Below the pieces are notes generated by a model. It saw only the letters and a program-made list of their open reading frames with translations, was not told where the DNA came from and did no database searches. Below are positions 17,819-26,966 of a stretch of DNA of 64,000 nt, piece after piece. The stretch spans positions 25,677 through 89,676 of the forward strand of contig NZ_BANF01000038.1 in assembly GCF_000964425.1 (NCBI RefSeq). The letters are read 5' to 3'. Source of the stretch: Komagataeibacter intermedius TF2. GTDB lineage: Bacteria > Pseudomonadota > Alphaproteobacteria > Acetobacterales > Acetobacteraceae. Within the stretch, counting starts at the first letter, position 1. Each line of letters starts with the position of its first letter. A program made the position numbers and the translations under genes.

Positions 17819-18121
17819 GGGACAGGGACCGCCAAGGAAGCAGGAACAGGCACCGCCACCTTTTTACGACGGTTTGTTGCCGGGATTTCAGGCAGACGTG
17901 CTTTCCCCTGTTCACATAATGGCATTATTGCGGCATGTCCACCACGCGGGGATGCCTTCCCTGCGCCCGCAGGAACAGAGGTATGTGCTGCATGTGCTAC
18001 GCATTGGGGAATTGGTTACTATATCTAGGCATAGAGTAGGCGCATCGTCATATTCCTGACCGATATATGACCTATGTTTATATACAGTGCTGTAGAAAAC
18101 AATCGATCCAAGGTTCTGTTG
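17819..18121. other. 303-bp divergent intergenic region
   Basis: The region is GC-rich on its left half and AT-richer from about 18000 to 18120, where promoters for the coiled-coil gene at 18122 are expected (for example around ACTATATCTAGGC at 18018-18030). No gene or riboswitch is recognised. Confidence 0.35.
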
Positions 18122-18631
18122 ATGAAATTCCATACGTATCTTCTTGCCCTGTCCATGGCTGGTGCAACTGTTGCCGGGTCAGTGGGGGCCATGGCGGCTG
18201 ACTGTAACAACAGCCAGAATACCCCGAAATGGGACGTGCTGGGCCGCGTGGCGCAGCAGGGCGATTGCGCGGATAACCGCCTGCAGTCCTACCGCAACAA
18301 CCTGAGCGAGCGTGAACAGGCATTGAAAAATGGTCCGCAGAACCTGAAGCAGGACTATGATAACAAGATGAACAGCCTGCATGACAGTACGGTTGGCCGT
18401 TGGGATAACGCGCGCGATGCCGAAAAGCAGAAGCTGGCGGATGAACGCAGTCGCGTTGACCAGAAGATCCAGAACGGTCGTGACCGCCTGGATGCGATTC
18501 GCAATGCCCCGAAAAACCGTCTGGACAGCCTGCGCAATGCCGGAAGCGAGGAACGCCAGCGCTGGGATAACCTGAAAAGCCAGACCGGTTCCGATGTCAG
18601 CAACTTCCTTGGCGGCGGCAACAGCCAGTAA
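18122..18631 (+). CDS. small periplasmic coiled-coil protein
   Basis: The protein is 169 aa from the ATG at 18122. A clean signal peptide (KFHTYLLALSMAGATVAGSV) ends GAMAADC, with cleavage near residue 26. Two Cys in the mature N terminus (ADCNNSQ and GDCADN) could form a disulphide. The rest is highly charged, Gln/Asn/Arg-rich and strongly helical with heptad-like spacing, ending in a Gly/Ser-rich tail. It looks like a periplasmic coiled-coil or chaperone-like protein of unknown function. Two hairpins follow the stop. Confidence 0.7.
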   Translation: MKFHTYLLALSMAGATVAGSVGAMAADCNNSQNTPKWDVLGRVAQQGDCADNRLQSYRNNLSEREQALKNGPQNLKQDYDNKMNSLHDSTVGRWDNARDAEKQKLADERSRVDQKIQNGRDRLDAIRNAPKNRLDSLRNAGSEERQRWDNLKSQTGSDVSNFLGGGNSQ

Positions 18632-18643
18632 GGCGGCGCTACA

Positions 18644-18720
18644 GGGTTCCGTGCCGATGGCACGGAACCCGCCCGGCAGGGTGGTGCAGGGTCCGTTCCC
18701 CTTGGGGACGGGCCCTTTTT
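18644..18720 (+). terminator. two hairpins after the coiled-coil gene
   Basis: GGGTTCCGTGCC pairs with GGCACGGAACCC (18644-18670, loop GAT). A second stem, GGGTCCGT...ACGGGCCC (18689-18715), is followed by TTTTT. The second has the full shape of a factor-independent terminator. Confidence 0.8.
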
Positions 18721-18812
18721 CGTAAGGACTGTCCGGCGGCCGAAAACAGACATGCCCGGCTGGACCGGGCATGAAAGCAACACATCGTGTTTTATCGGCG
18801 CATGCCCCGCGT

Positions 18813-20576
18813 TTATGAACGCGGACGCTTGCGTGAGGACGCACCACTGCGTGGCGGTCCGCCAAACCCGCCACCGGGACGGCCCCCGCCGGGCTTGCGC
18901 CCGAACGGACGTCCGCCACGTGGCGGTCCGCTACGGCGGTTCGCACCGCCGGCCGGTGCGCTGGCAGGCGAGATCTGCACTTCGTCATTCTCGATCGCGG
19001 CAATGCACGAACGGAATTTCTCGGTCGAATCCGGGGTGATCTCGAACAGGGTCTGGGTATCATTGATGCGGATCGCACCGATATCCGCCTTGCGCACGCC
19101 ACCAAGGCGGCAGATCAGCGGGATCAGCCACTTGGGGTCGGCCTTTTCCTGCCGGCCCACATTCATGGCGAACCAGGCGCCGGGTTCGGCGCTGGCGTAG
19201 CTGTCGCGCGTGGGGCGGGTGCCGTCACGCTCGCTGCGTTCGCGCGGGGGACGCGGGGCGTCAGGGGTAATGTGACGCACGTTTTCCGGCGCGGGCAGGC
19301 GGGCGCGGTACATCTGCAGCAGGGCAGCGGCCAGCTGTTCGCTGGTGCGGCCTTCAACCAGCTGGCCAACCAGTTCCTTGTCCGCTTCGGCCACGTCCTC
19401 GTTCAGGACGGGATCGGCCAGCAGGCGCCTGGCGTCATTGGCCCGGATTTCGGCAGCCGTCGGCACGCCGGACCATGTCGCCGTGATCTTCGCGCCCTGC
19501 ATCAGGCGTTCGGCGCGGCGGCGCTGCGACATGGGCACCATCAGCACGCACACGCCCTTGCGCCCCGCGCGGCCCGTGCGGCCTGAACGGTGCAGCAGGG
19601 TGGCGGGATCGGTCGGCAGGGTCGCGTGGATCACCAGCGCCAGCGCGGGGATGTCGATGCCACGGGCGGCCACGTCGGTTGCGACGCACACATTGGCCTG
19701 GCCCTTGCGCAGGCTGTCGATGGCGCGCGTACGTTCGTTCTGTCCCAGCTCACCCGACAGGGCGACGGAGGAGAAGCCACGCTCCACCAGTGCCGCCTGC
19801 ATGTGGCGCACCATTTCACGGGTTGCGCAGAACACCATGGTGGTCTGGCTGTCGGTATAGCGCAGCACGTTGACAACGGCGGGGATCAGTTCGCGCGCAT
19901 CGGCCACGATGGCGCGGTATTCGATATCGGCATGCTGCTTGGCGCCCGACAGGGTGTCGATACGCACGGCGTCGTTCTGGTAACGCCGCGCCAGCGATGC
20001 GATTTCCTTGGCGATGGTGGCCGAGAACAGCAGCGTGCGCCGCGTCTTGGGCATGGCGTCGAGCAGTTGCTCAAGTTCGTCACGGAAGCCGAGGTCGAGC
20101 ATCTCGTCCGCTTCATCCAGCACGACCACGCGCAGCTGTGACATGTCCAGACGGCCACGCGACTGGTGATCGCACAGCCGCCCCGGCGTGCCGACCACGA
20201 TATGTGCGCCCATCTGCAGGGCGCGGGCTTCACGCCGTGCGTCCATGCCGCCGATGCACGATACGATACGCCCGCCAGCAGGCGCGTACAGCCACGTCAG
20301 TTCACGCGTGACCTGCATGGCCAGTTCGCGTGTCGGCGCGATGATGACGGCCAGCGGCGGACCTGCCGGGCCAAAGCGTTCGGCCCCACCCAGCAGGGTA
20401 TCGGCCATGGCCAGGCCGAAGGCGACGGTCTTGCCCGACCCGGTCTGGGCGGAAACAAGCAGGTCGCGCCCTTCGGCGGCGACATCCAGGACGGCTGTCT
20501 GGACGGGGGTGGGGTTATCGTACCCACGCTCGTCCAGCGCGCGTTGCAGGGCGGGGTGGGTTTCGGGAAACGGCAT
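18813..20576 (-). CDS. DEAD-box RNA helicase with DbpA-type RNA-binding tail
   Basis: The protein is 587 aa from the ATG at 20576. The motifs are complete: AQTGSGKT (I), PTRELA (Ia), TPGR (Ib), DEAD (II), SAT (III) and HRSGRTGRAG (VI). Residues about 430-520 are Arg-rich, then ADPKWLIPLICRLGGVRKADIGAIRI matches the DbpA RNA-binding domain found in CsdA/DeaD and DbpA. The C terminus is a Gly/Arg/Pro-rich tail. It probably remodels rRNA or mRNA during ribosome assembly and cold growth. Choice between DeaD and DbpA orthology is open. Confidence 0.93.
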   Translation of the reverse strand: MPFPETHPALQRALDERGYDNPTPVQTAVLDVAAEGRDLLVSAQTGSGKTVAFGLAMADTLLGGAERFGPAGPPLAVIIAPTRELAMQVTRELTWLYAPAGGRIVSCIGGMDARREARALQMGAHIVVGTPGRLCDHQSRGRLDMSQLRVVVLDEADEMLDLGFRDELEQLLDAMPKTRRTLLFSATIAKEIASLARRYQNDAVRIDTLSGAKQHADIEYRAIVADARELIPAVVNVLRYTDSQTTMVFCATREMVRHMQAALVERGFSSVALSGELGQNERTRAIDSLRKGQANVCVATDVAARGIDIPALALVIHATLPTDPATLLHRSGRTGRAGRKGVCVLMVPMSQRRRAERLMQGAKITATWSGVPTAAEIRANDARRLLADPVLNEDVAEADKELVGQLVEGRTSEQLAAALLQMYRARLPAPENVRHITPDAPRPPRERSERDGTRPTRDSYASAEPGAWFAMNVGRQEKADPKWLIPLICRLGGVRKADIGAIRINDTQTLFEITPDSTEKFRSCIAAIENDEVQISPASAPAGGANRRSGPPRGGRPFGRKPGGGRPGGGFGGPPRSGASSRKRPRS

Positions 20577-21010
20577 GTATCGGGCAATCCGGACAAAAAC
20601 ATGAAGAACACAGGCGACGCAGGAAGGAAACTGGCCGCCGGCCGTGTTCATGCGTCAGGGGAGAAGGCCGGTGCATAAAGAATGATTGCCCCAAAAGCCA
20701 GAATTAATAATGGCCGGGCCGTTTTTGCGGTGCTTCCCGATCCCTTTCGGGGGCATTTTCCGTACGGGCGACGCCCGCACCCTTCAGCCTGTCCGGGACA
20801 TATCGGACAGTCAGGGTGACGGTTCAGGGGACGCGTCTTGCGCAAGGTGTCAGGGAGCGCCGCCTTTTTGGGATAAGGGGGCGCCCGGAACCTTTTAATG
20901 CCTGTGCATCAATGGAGTGTTTTCAACATCTCTGAAACCATGCAGATGGTTCCGGGGCAGGAAAATATCCACCCTGGCCGCGATCCCGCCCGCCGGGGTG
21001 CGGCGTCTGG
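20577..21010. other. 434-bp gap with hairpins and a repeat copy
   Basis: This lies between the helicase and alcohol dehydrogenase genes. CTGTCCG (20789-20795) pairs with CGGACAG (20804-20810), and CGGGCGACGCCCG (20765-20777) is another small hairpin. GCGCCGCCTTTTTGGGATAA (20858-20877) followed by GGGGGCGC is related to the dispersed hairpin element. It may contain the helicase 5' leader. No gene was accepted. Confidence 0.45.
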
Positions 21011-21997
21011 TCAGGGCACCAGCACCGCAGCCCCTTCAAACCGGCCATGGCGCAGGTCATCCAGCGCCCTGTTGGCCTCTTTCAGCGGATAGGGGGTTGT
21101 CGTGGTGCGTATGCCCACGCGCGGCACCAGTTCAAGGAAGTCGATTCCGTCCTGCCGTGTCAGGTTCGCGACCGAGACGATCTGCCGTTCCTCCCACAGC
21201 AGGTCGTAGGAAAAGGCGGGAATTTCACTCATGTGGATGCCCGCGCACACCACGCGACCGGCCTTGTGCACGGCCTTCAGCGCCGCGGGCACCAGTGCGC
21301 CCACCGGGGCGAAGATGATGGTGGCATCCAGCTGTTCAGGCGGCATCTCGTCCGATCCACCAGCCCAGACACATCCCAGGGACCGGGCGAATTCCTGCGT
21401 TTTCGTATCGCCCGGACGGGTAAAGGCATAGACCGAGCGCCCCTGCCACACCGCCACCTGCGCAATGATGTGGGCCGCGGCCCCGAAACCGTACAGCCCG
21501 ATGCTGCGCGCCTCCTTGCCCGCCATGACCAGCGACCGCCAGCCGATCAGCCCCGCGCACAGCAGCGGGGCCGTCGCCACGTCGTCATCGCCATCGGGCA
21601 GGGGGAAGGTAAAATGCGCATCCGCCACCGCCATGGTGGCATACCCGCCATCGCGCGTGTAGCCGGTGAACAGCGGGTGGTCGCACAGGTTTTCGTGGTC
21701 GGTTTCGCAGTAATGGCAGCAGCCACAGGTATGGCCCAGCCACGGAATGCCCACGCGCTGGCCCATGTGCAGGCCTTCCACATTCGGGCCGATGGCATCG
21801 ATCCGGCCCACGATTTCATGCCCCGGCGTCAGCGCATGGCCGGGAAAGGGCAGGTCCGCATCCACCACATGCAGGTCCGTGCGGCATACGCCACATGCCC
21901 CCACTTTCACGCGGATCTGCCCCGGTCCCGGCGTGGGGTCGGGCAGTTCGGTCCATTGCAGGGGGGTATGGGGGGCAAGCAGTCGCATTGCGTACAT
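21011..21997 (-). CDS. zinc-dependent alcohol dehydrogenase
   Basis: The protein is 328 aa from the ATG at 21997, preceded by AAGGAGCG. Catalytic-zinc ligands are in CGVCRTDLHV and PGHEIVGRI. The structural-zinc lobe is CGCCHYCETDHENLCDH with four Cys. The NAD(P) domain has a compact GLYGFGAAAHI loop. Sequence character (AADH/AdhA type, with GWRSL and EFARSLGCVWAG) suggests the short cytosolic zinc alcohol dehydrogenases seen in alcohol-oxidising bacteria, which probably convert primary alcohols to aldehydes. The membrane PQQ enzymes of acetic acid bacteria are unrelated. Confidence 0.9.
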   Translation of the reverse strand: MYAMRLLAPHTPLQWTELPDPTPGPGQIRVKVGACGVCRTDLHVVDADLPFPGHALTPGHEIVGRIDAIGPNVEGLHMGQRVGIPWLGHTCGCCHYCETDHENLCDHPLFTGYTRDGGYATMAVADAHFTFPLPDGDDDVATAPLLCAGLIGWRSLVMAGKEARSIGLYGFGAAAHIIAQVAVWQGRSVYAFTRPGDTKTQEFARSLGCVWAGGSDEMPPEQLDATIIFAPVGALVPAALKAVHKAGRVVCAGIHMSEIPAFSYDLLWEERQIVSVANLTRQDGIDFLELVPRVGIRTTTTPYPLKEANRALDDLRHGRFEGAAVLVP

Positions 21998-22103
21998 GGG
22001 GTCCGCTCCTTGGCTGTCAGGGTGCGGCCTGCGGGCCGCCGATCAATGCGCTACGCTATCATGCCCGCCGTTCCATGCGGCATGACATGCATCATCACAT
22101 CCA

Positions 22104-23258
22104 TCACAACCCGGAGCGGTACGGAGTCATGGCATCCAGCGCGGGCAGTTCGGCCCGGATGGCGGCGCGTTCATGATGCAGGAATCCGGCAACCGCCTCG
22201 CGCAGGCCGGGATGGCTGATCCAGTGGGCGGAATGGGTCAGGCACGGGCGGTAGCCACGCTGCAGCTTGTGTTCGCCCTGTGCGCCGGCTTCCACCCGTT
22301 TCAGCCCGTGGGCGATGGCGAAGTCGATGGCGCGGTAATAACACAGTTCAAAATGCAGGAAGGGCCAGTCCCCCTCCACCCGTCCCCAGTTGCGGCCATA
22401 CAGCGTGGTGCGCCCCATGAGGTTGAGCGCACCCGCCACCGGCACGCCATCACGTTTTGCGATCATCAGCACCACCCGATCCCCCAGCCGTTGTGACAGC
22501 AGCGGGAAAAAGCCGGGCTGCAGATAGGCGCTGCCCCATTTGCGGTCCACGGTGGACAGGTAGAACTGATAGAAATCATGCCACAGGGCATCGGTGATGT
22601 CCGTGCCCCGACAGGTATGGAACGTCAGGCCGCAGGCATTGGCGTCGCGCCGTTCCCGGCGGATGGCCTTGCGCTTGCGCGAGGCAAGCGTGTCCAGGAA
22701 ATCATCAAAACTGGTATAGTCGCAGTTGTCCCAGTGGTACTGCACCCCAAGGCGCTGCAACCACCCGGTCTGTCCCAGCAGGTCATATTCATGCTGCGTG
22801 CAGAACGTGACATGGACCGAAGACAGGTCCAGTTCCCCACAGGCCTGACGCAACGCGCGGCCCGCAAGCTGGCGAAGCACGTCAGCATCCGGCGCGTCCC
22901 TGCGCACCAGCAGGCGGGGCCCCGGCACGGGGGAGAACGGGACAGCCACCTGCAGCTTGGGGTAATACTGCCCGCCCGCCTGCATGAAGGCCTGCGCCCA
23001 TTGCTGGTCGAATACATATTCGCCATAGGAATGGCCCTTGGCATATAGCGGGGCGACCGCCAGCAGGCGGCCTGTCCCGTCGCGCAGGGCAAGGTGCTGG
23101 GGCATCCAGCCGGTCTGTGGCCCGGTGGACCCGCTGTCTTCCAGCGCGGACAGGAAGGCGTGGCTGACAAACGGGTTGTCATCGCCTGCGCAGGCATCCC
23201 ATTCCTGTGCCGGGATTTCGGCAATCCTGCGGTGCAGGATCATGGTGGTGCCGGTCAT
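22104..23258 (-). CDS. FemAB/GNAT-like protein (COG3146 type)
   Basis: The protein is 384 aa from the ATG at 23258; a TTG seven codons upstream and an ATG five codons downstream are alternatives. Conserved pieces are HRRIAEIPAQEWDACAG at the N terminus, SYGEYVFDQQWAQAF, the SSVHVTFCTQHEYDLL block, and near the C terminus CYYRAIDFAIAHGLKRVEAG followed by HKLQRGYRPCLTHSAHW. These identify the widespread family annotated as peptidogalycan-biosynthesis or acyl-CoA N-acyltransferase proteins. The real acceptor is unknown. It lies upstream of no obvious partner; the RidA-like gene is next on the same strand. Confidence 0.85.
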   Translation of the reverse strand: MTGTTMILHRRIAEIPAQEWDACAGDDNPFVSHAFLSALEDSGSTGPQTGWMPQHLALRDGTGRLLAVAPLYAKGHSYGEYVFDQQWAQAFMQAGGQYYPKLQVAVPFSPVPGPRLLVRRDAPDADVLRQLAGRALRQACGELDLSSVHVTFCTQHEYDLLGQTGWLQRLGVQYHWDNCDYTSFDDFLDTLASRKRKAIRRERRDANACGLTFHTCRGTDITDALWHDFYQFYLSTVDRKWGSAYLQPGFFPLLSQRLGDRVVLMIAKRDGVPVAGALNLMGRTTLYGRNWGRVEGDWPFLHFELCYYRAIDFAIAHGLKRVEAGAQGEHKLQRGYRPCLTHSAHWISHPGLREAVAGFLHHERAAIRAELPALDAMTPYRSGL

Positions 23259-23335
23259 GACGGGCGCGCCAGTGGACAAACCGCGTGGGGCGTTGGGGTC
23301 ATGACAGGCTCCCTTTTGTGTTGTGGGGCTTTGTC

Positions 23336-23803
23336 TCAGCCTATTTCGAACAGGCCTTCCACTTCAACAGCCGAATCGAGCGGCAGCGACGGCACGCCCA
23401 CGGTGGAGCGCGCATGACGCCCTGCATCACCAAATACCGCCACCGCCAGATCGGATGCGCCATTCATGACGGCGGCATGCTGCGTGAAGTCCGGTGTGCA
23501 GGCAATGAACCCGCCCAGACGCACAACGCGCTTCACGCGCGACAGGTCGCCAATCGTGGCCTTCACCTGCGCGATCACGTTGATCATGCTGTAGCGCGCG
23601 GCCTCGACCGCCAGTTCAACGGCGACCCTGTCGCCCAGTTTGCCCGTGGTCAGCAGCTTGCCATCCACCAGCGGCAGCTGTCCCGACACCACCAGCGAAG
23701 ACCCGCTGAGGACGGCCGCGACATAATTCGCCACCGGGGCGGCAGGGGTGGGCAGGACAATGCCAAGCTGCTTCAGGCGCTGTTCGGGGGTGATGTCAGG
23801 CAT
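23336..23803 (-). CDS. RidA/YjgF-family protein
   Basis: The protein is 155 aa with an ATG preceded by AAGGATG. It matches the longer RidA subgroup (about 150 aa): an N-terminal PEQRLKQLGIVLPTP segment, VVSGQLPLVDGKL and a VKRVVRLGGFIACTPDF core, with RSTVGVPSLPLDSAVEVEGLFEI at the end. The Arg corresponding to RidA Arg105 is in HARSTVG. Family members remove reactive enamine/imine intermediates. A second RidA gene lies at 60017. Confidence 0.92.
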   Translation of the reverse strand: MPDITPEQRLKQLGIVLPTPAAPVANYVAAVLSGSSLVVSGQLPLVDGKLLTTGKLGDRVAVELAVEAARYSMINVIAQVKATIGDLSRVKRVVRLGGFIACTPDFTQHAAVMNGASDLAVAVFGDAGRHARSTVGVPSLPLDSAVEVEGLFEIG

Positions 23804-23855
23804 ATCGGGTTCATCCTTACGTTGTCAGGGGCGACTGGGCGCACGGGCCGGTGCG

Positions 23856-25451
23856 TCAGCCGACCAGCCGCAGTCCGCGCCGCCGGGGGGGTGTGTCATC
23901 GCCATCGTCATTGCCGGATTCAGGCAGGTCAAGCGGCAGCATGGGGGCAGGGGTGTCCGCCATCATGTCCTCATGCGGGGCATCGGGCAGCCTGCGCCCC
24001 AGATAGGCATCCGACAGCGCCCGGAAGGCATAGTCCAGCATGGATGTCGCATAGGACGCAACCGGGTCGCCTTCCACCGTGCCGGCCGGGCCGAAATGGG
24101 TATAGGCGAAGGCCTCGACATAGCTTTCCAGCGGTGCGCCGTATTGCAGGCCGATGCTGACGGCCTGCCCCAGCGTGTCCATCAGGCCACGCACCATCGG
24201 GCTTTCGCGCGTGGGGGTCAGGCTGATTTCCCCCAGCGACCCGTCGGCATATTCCCCCGTGCGCAGGAACAGCCGGTGGCCGCCCACGCTGGCTTTCTGG
24301 GTGAAGCCGCCATGGCGTGCGGGCAGGGGACGGCGCACGCCGCGTTCCAGACCCGCGCGGGTGGCCAGTGTGTCGCGCGTGGCGTCGGGGCGGGCTGGCA
24401 CGCGGTCCACGAACCCGCTGAGCGCGCGGTGCATGGCCTGATGCGACGCGGCACCGGGGAGTGGCAGCACGGTCTCCCCCGCCAGTGTCGCCGCAAAGGC
24501 CGCCTCCAGCGTCAGCCCCCGGCATGCAAGCCGCGCCAGCGTGCTGGTGGCCAGCCGTCCGTCGGCGCGCAGTGGGGAGAAAACGGGCGCAAGTCCGCAC
24601 GATTCCACCCCCAGCAGCGCATCGATTGGTCCGGGCGTGGAAAATCCGGTTTCGACACGGGCTGCCGGGTGGTCGGTCTCGACCGCGGCTTCCTGCCATA
24701 CTGCACGCGCGATCTGGCTGACGCCGGGCAGGATGCTGCGCACGGGCGGCAGCGGCATGGCGTCAGCCCCCTCGCCGGAATGGGCGACAAGGGTGGCAAG
24801 GGCCACGATGCTGCATGCCGCGTCGCGCCCGGCCTCGCTGTCATAATCCAGCCCCAGCCCGGCCAGGCAGGCATCAAGGTTGGTCAGCAGGATGGCGCCA
24901 GCCACCGGCGGGCGTTCATGCGGATCGGCCACGGCGGGGGCGGGAACAGCGCGCAGGTGCGGCGTGGTCCCGCCTGACGGGTCGGGCAGTGGCAGTTCGC
25001 CATTGCGCATATGCTGCTTCTGCCGCGACACCGCGCGCAGCACGCGGGCCAGCAGGCGCAGGGCCGCGACGAAATCGGTGGCCATGAATCCGTTATCGGC
25101 TTCGACAAAGGCCGCAAGGTTGACCACGAAGGCGGGCCTGCGGTCATGGTGCCCGTGCCACAGGCTATCCGCCGGCGCCGCCTGCCGCATCAGCAGCAGG
25201 CACGACAGCGTGCGCGCGACGGGCTGGACCGTGGGGCCGGATATTTCACCGGTACACAGGTCATCTATCCATCGCGCCGCCTCGACCGGCAGGCTGGCGG
25301 GACCGTGGCCGGGGGCCAGCTGGGCCAGGGCCTCGGCTGCCGTGTCATCCCAGTCGGCGGGCAGGGTAATGGAACGTGGCGCGTCGTCGGGGTCCGCTGC
25401 GGCCTCTACGGTACGCATGCGCACGCCATTCCAGTGGCTTCGTGCTGTCAT
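23856..25451 (-). CDS. truncated ribonucleotide-reductase-like protein (NrdJ C-terminal region)
   Basis: The protein is 531 aa from the ATG at 25451; an in-frame start at 25523 is possible. Residues about 380-495 (GGFTQKASVGGHRLFLRTGE, LGEISLTPTRE, GLQYGAPLESYVEAF, SMLDYAFRALSDAYLGRRLP) follow the C-terminal TSCPD-bearing region of B12-dependent ribonucleotide reductase. Around residues 205-245, ILLTNLDACLAGLGLDYDSE resembles an earlier part of the same enzyme. The length is under half of NrdJ, and no catalytic barrel Cys cluster or CxxC tail is seen. It is probably a degenerate or repurposed paralogue. Confidence 0.75.
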   Translation of the reverse strand: MTARSHWNGVRMRTVEAAADPDDAPRSITLPADWDDTAAEALAQLAPGHGPASLPVEAARWIDDLCTGEISGPTVQPVARTLSCLLLMRQAAPADSLWHGHHDRRPAFVVNLAAFVEADNGFMATDFVAALRLLARVLRAVSRQKQHMRNGELPLPDPSGGTTPHLRAVPAPAVADPHERPPVAGAILLTNLDACLAGLGLDYDSEAGRDAACSIVALATLVAHSGEGADAMPLPPVRSILPGVSQIARAVWQEAAVETDHPAARVETGFSTPGPIDALLGVESCGLAPVFSPLRADGRLATSTLARLACRGLTLEAAFAATLAGETVLPLPGAASHQAMHRALSGFVDRVPARPDATRDTLATRAGLERGVRRPLPARHGGFTQKASVGGHRLFLRTGEYADGSLGEISLTPTRESPMVRGLMDTLGQAVSIGLQYGAPLESYVEAFAYTHFGPAGTVEGDPVASYATSMLDYAFRALSDAYLGRRLPDAPHEDMMADTPAPMLPLDLPESGNDDGDDTPPRRRGLRLVG

Positions 25452-25768
25452 GCCTTCTGTTTTACCGGCACGGACAGGGCGCGCGGAACCCGTCTGGACC
25501 GGAGTCGCAACTATACATTCCACTGGATACCGTGGATATGGGGGATAAGTACGGACAGGCTGGAAGGGTGGCGAAATCGCGCGGCACCGACAGGGGGATG
25601 GCCATGATCGAGTCCCGCTGCGCCACGCGCATCCTGCCCGTCACGGCGGGGGCAGTTACGGTGGGAGGGGGCTGCCGCCATGCGCGTTCTGCCTGATCGT
25701 GCAGATGTGACGGCTGCTCGCGCATATGCGCGTGGACCGCGCGCGGACAGGCGGACTAGGCTTCGGTC

Positions 25769-26137
25769 ATGGCAAATCTAGGCACCCGTATCTATACCCG
25801 TTTCAAGGGGCGGCTGGTCGGCAGGGACGCCGATGGCCGACCCTATTATGAGGCCCGGACCCCCAACCGCACCGGTGGCGGGGAAAAGCGTCATGAACGC
25901 TGGGTCATCTATCATAAGGGGGAGGACGCATCCGCCGTCCCGCCCGAATGGTGGGGCTGGCTACATCATATGGATGACGCCCCCCTGCCCGAAAGCGCGC
26001 GCCAGCCATGGCAGCAGCCGTGGCAGCCCAACCAGACCGGGACGGCGGCGGCCTATCACCCGCCCGGCAGCGATCTGCGCGGTGGGCAGCGGGCTTCAAC
26101 TACCAGCGATTATGAGGCATGGTACCCCGAGGGATGA
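25769..26137 (+). CDS. complex I NDUFA12-type accessory subunit
   Basis: The protein is 122 aa. It carries GRLVGRDADGRPYYEARTP, then HERWVIYHKGEDASAVPPEW and WGWLHHMDDAPLPE, the pattern of the 17.2-kDa NDUFA12 subunit of NADH:ubiquinone oxidoreductase found in alphaproteobacteria and mitochondria. It probably helps assemble or stabilise respiratory complex I at the membrane. The C-terminal third is Pro/Gln-rich and less conserved. It lies upstream of mlaD, an arrangement common in this class. Confidence 0.92.
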   Translation: MANLGTRIYTRFKGRLVGRDADGRPYYEARTPNRTGGGEKRHERWVIYHKGEDASAVPPEWWGWLHHMDDAPLPESARQPWQQPWQPNQTGTAAAYHPPGSDLRGGQRASTTSDYEAWYPEG

Positions 26138-26196
26138 AACCGGTGGCGTAACCTGCTAGGGTGCGCGCCACTGGATATTGGGGAAGCATTGCCAAC

Positions 26197-26739
26197 ATGG
26201 TTGCTGCTGTTTCAGGGCGAGCGGGCCGTCAGCCAGCGGAACTTCTTGCCGGATTTGCCGTGCTGGCCGTGCTGGCGGGCATGCTGGCCTATGCCGTACT
26301 GGACAAGGGGCGGCCGCATGAAAGCGGTTACCGGCTGAACGCGGGATTTGCCCATATCGATGGTCTGTCCGTGGGGTCGGATGTCAGGCTGGCCGGAATC
26401 ACGGTCGGCCAGGTGGTTGATGAACACGTCGATCCCAAAACCTTCGAAGCCCAGGTCACCTTTACCGTGCGGCCCGATATCAAACTGCCGGATGATACGG
26501 CGGCGATCATTACCAGTGACAGCCTGCTTGGTGGCAAATACATCGCGCTGTCCCCCGGTGGGGATGAAAAGATGCTGGCTCCCGGTGGCACGATCGGCCA
26601 GACGCAGGGCGCGATCAGCCTTGAACAGCTGCTGAGCAAGTTCATTTTCTCCGTTACCGATACGTTGACCAAGGCGCGGCAGGACAAGGCCCAGGCTTCC
26701 CCGCCTGCGCCGGCCCCTGCTGGCGGAGAAAATCCATGA
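26197..26739 (+). CDS. mlaD: MlaD-family lipid-transport protein
   Basis: The protein is 180 aa from the ATG at 26197; a GTG at 26161 would add 12 residues. One membrane helix (about residues 15-35, LLAGFAVLAVLAGMLAYAVL) precedes the MCE domain: YRLNAGFAHIDGLSVGSDVRLAGITVGQV and SDSLLGGKYIALSPGGDEK. MlaD is the periplasmic hexamer-forming subunit of the Mla phospholipid ABC transporter that maintains outer-membrane asymmetry. The mlaFE partners are not adjacent. The end is Ala/Pro-rich. Confidence 0.9.
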   Translation: MVAAVSGRAGRQPAELLAGFAVLAVLAGMLAYAVLDKGRPHESGYRLNAGFAHIDGLSVGSDVRLAGITVGQVVDEHVDPKTFEAQVTFTVRPDIKLPDDTAAIITSDSLLGGKYIALSPGGDEKMLAPGGTIGQTQGAISLEQLLSKFIFSVTDTLTKARQDKAQASPPAPAPAGGENP

Positions 26740-26966
26740 GCCATGATGCGGACGCCAGTGCGGGGATGCCGAAGGTCTGGCCGCAATCCGATGGCACGCC
26801 GGTATCGTGCCGGGACAAGTTGCTGATATTGCAGGAAAATTATACGGAATTGCAGGGTATCCTACGTGATGCGTTCGAAGACGCTATCCTGATGGGCGTG
26901 GATGAGGCGGCAATGCGCCAGATCCTGCTGGACCTTGTGGGCGGACTGCGGAGCCCCAAGGCATGA
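26736..26966 (+). CDS. 76-aa hypothetical protein
   Basis: Its start overlaps the mlaD stop (ATGA) and its end overlaps the next gene's start (ATGAGG), so it is tightly coupled to both. The sequence is acidic and helical after residue 25 (CRDKLLILQENYTELQGILRD, then MGVDEAAMRQILLDLVGGL). It has no membrane segment or signal. No family is recognised; the gene arrangement is the main support. Confidence 0.65.
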   Translation: MSHDADASAGMPKVWPQSDGTPVSCRDKLLILQENYTELQGILRDAFEDAILMGVDEAAMRQILLDLVGGLRSPKA

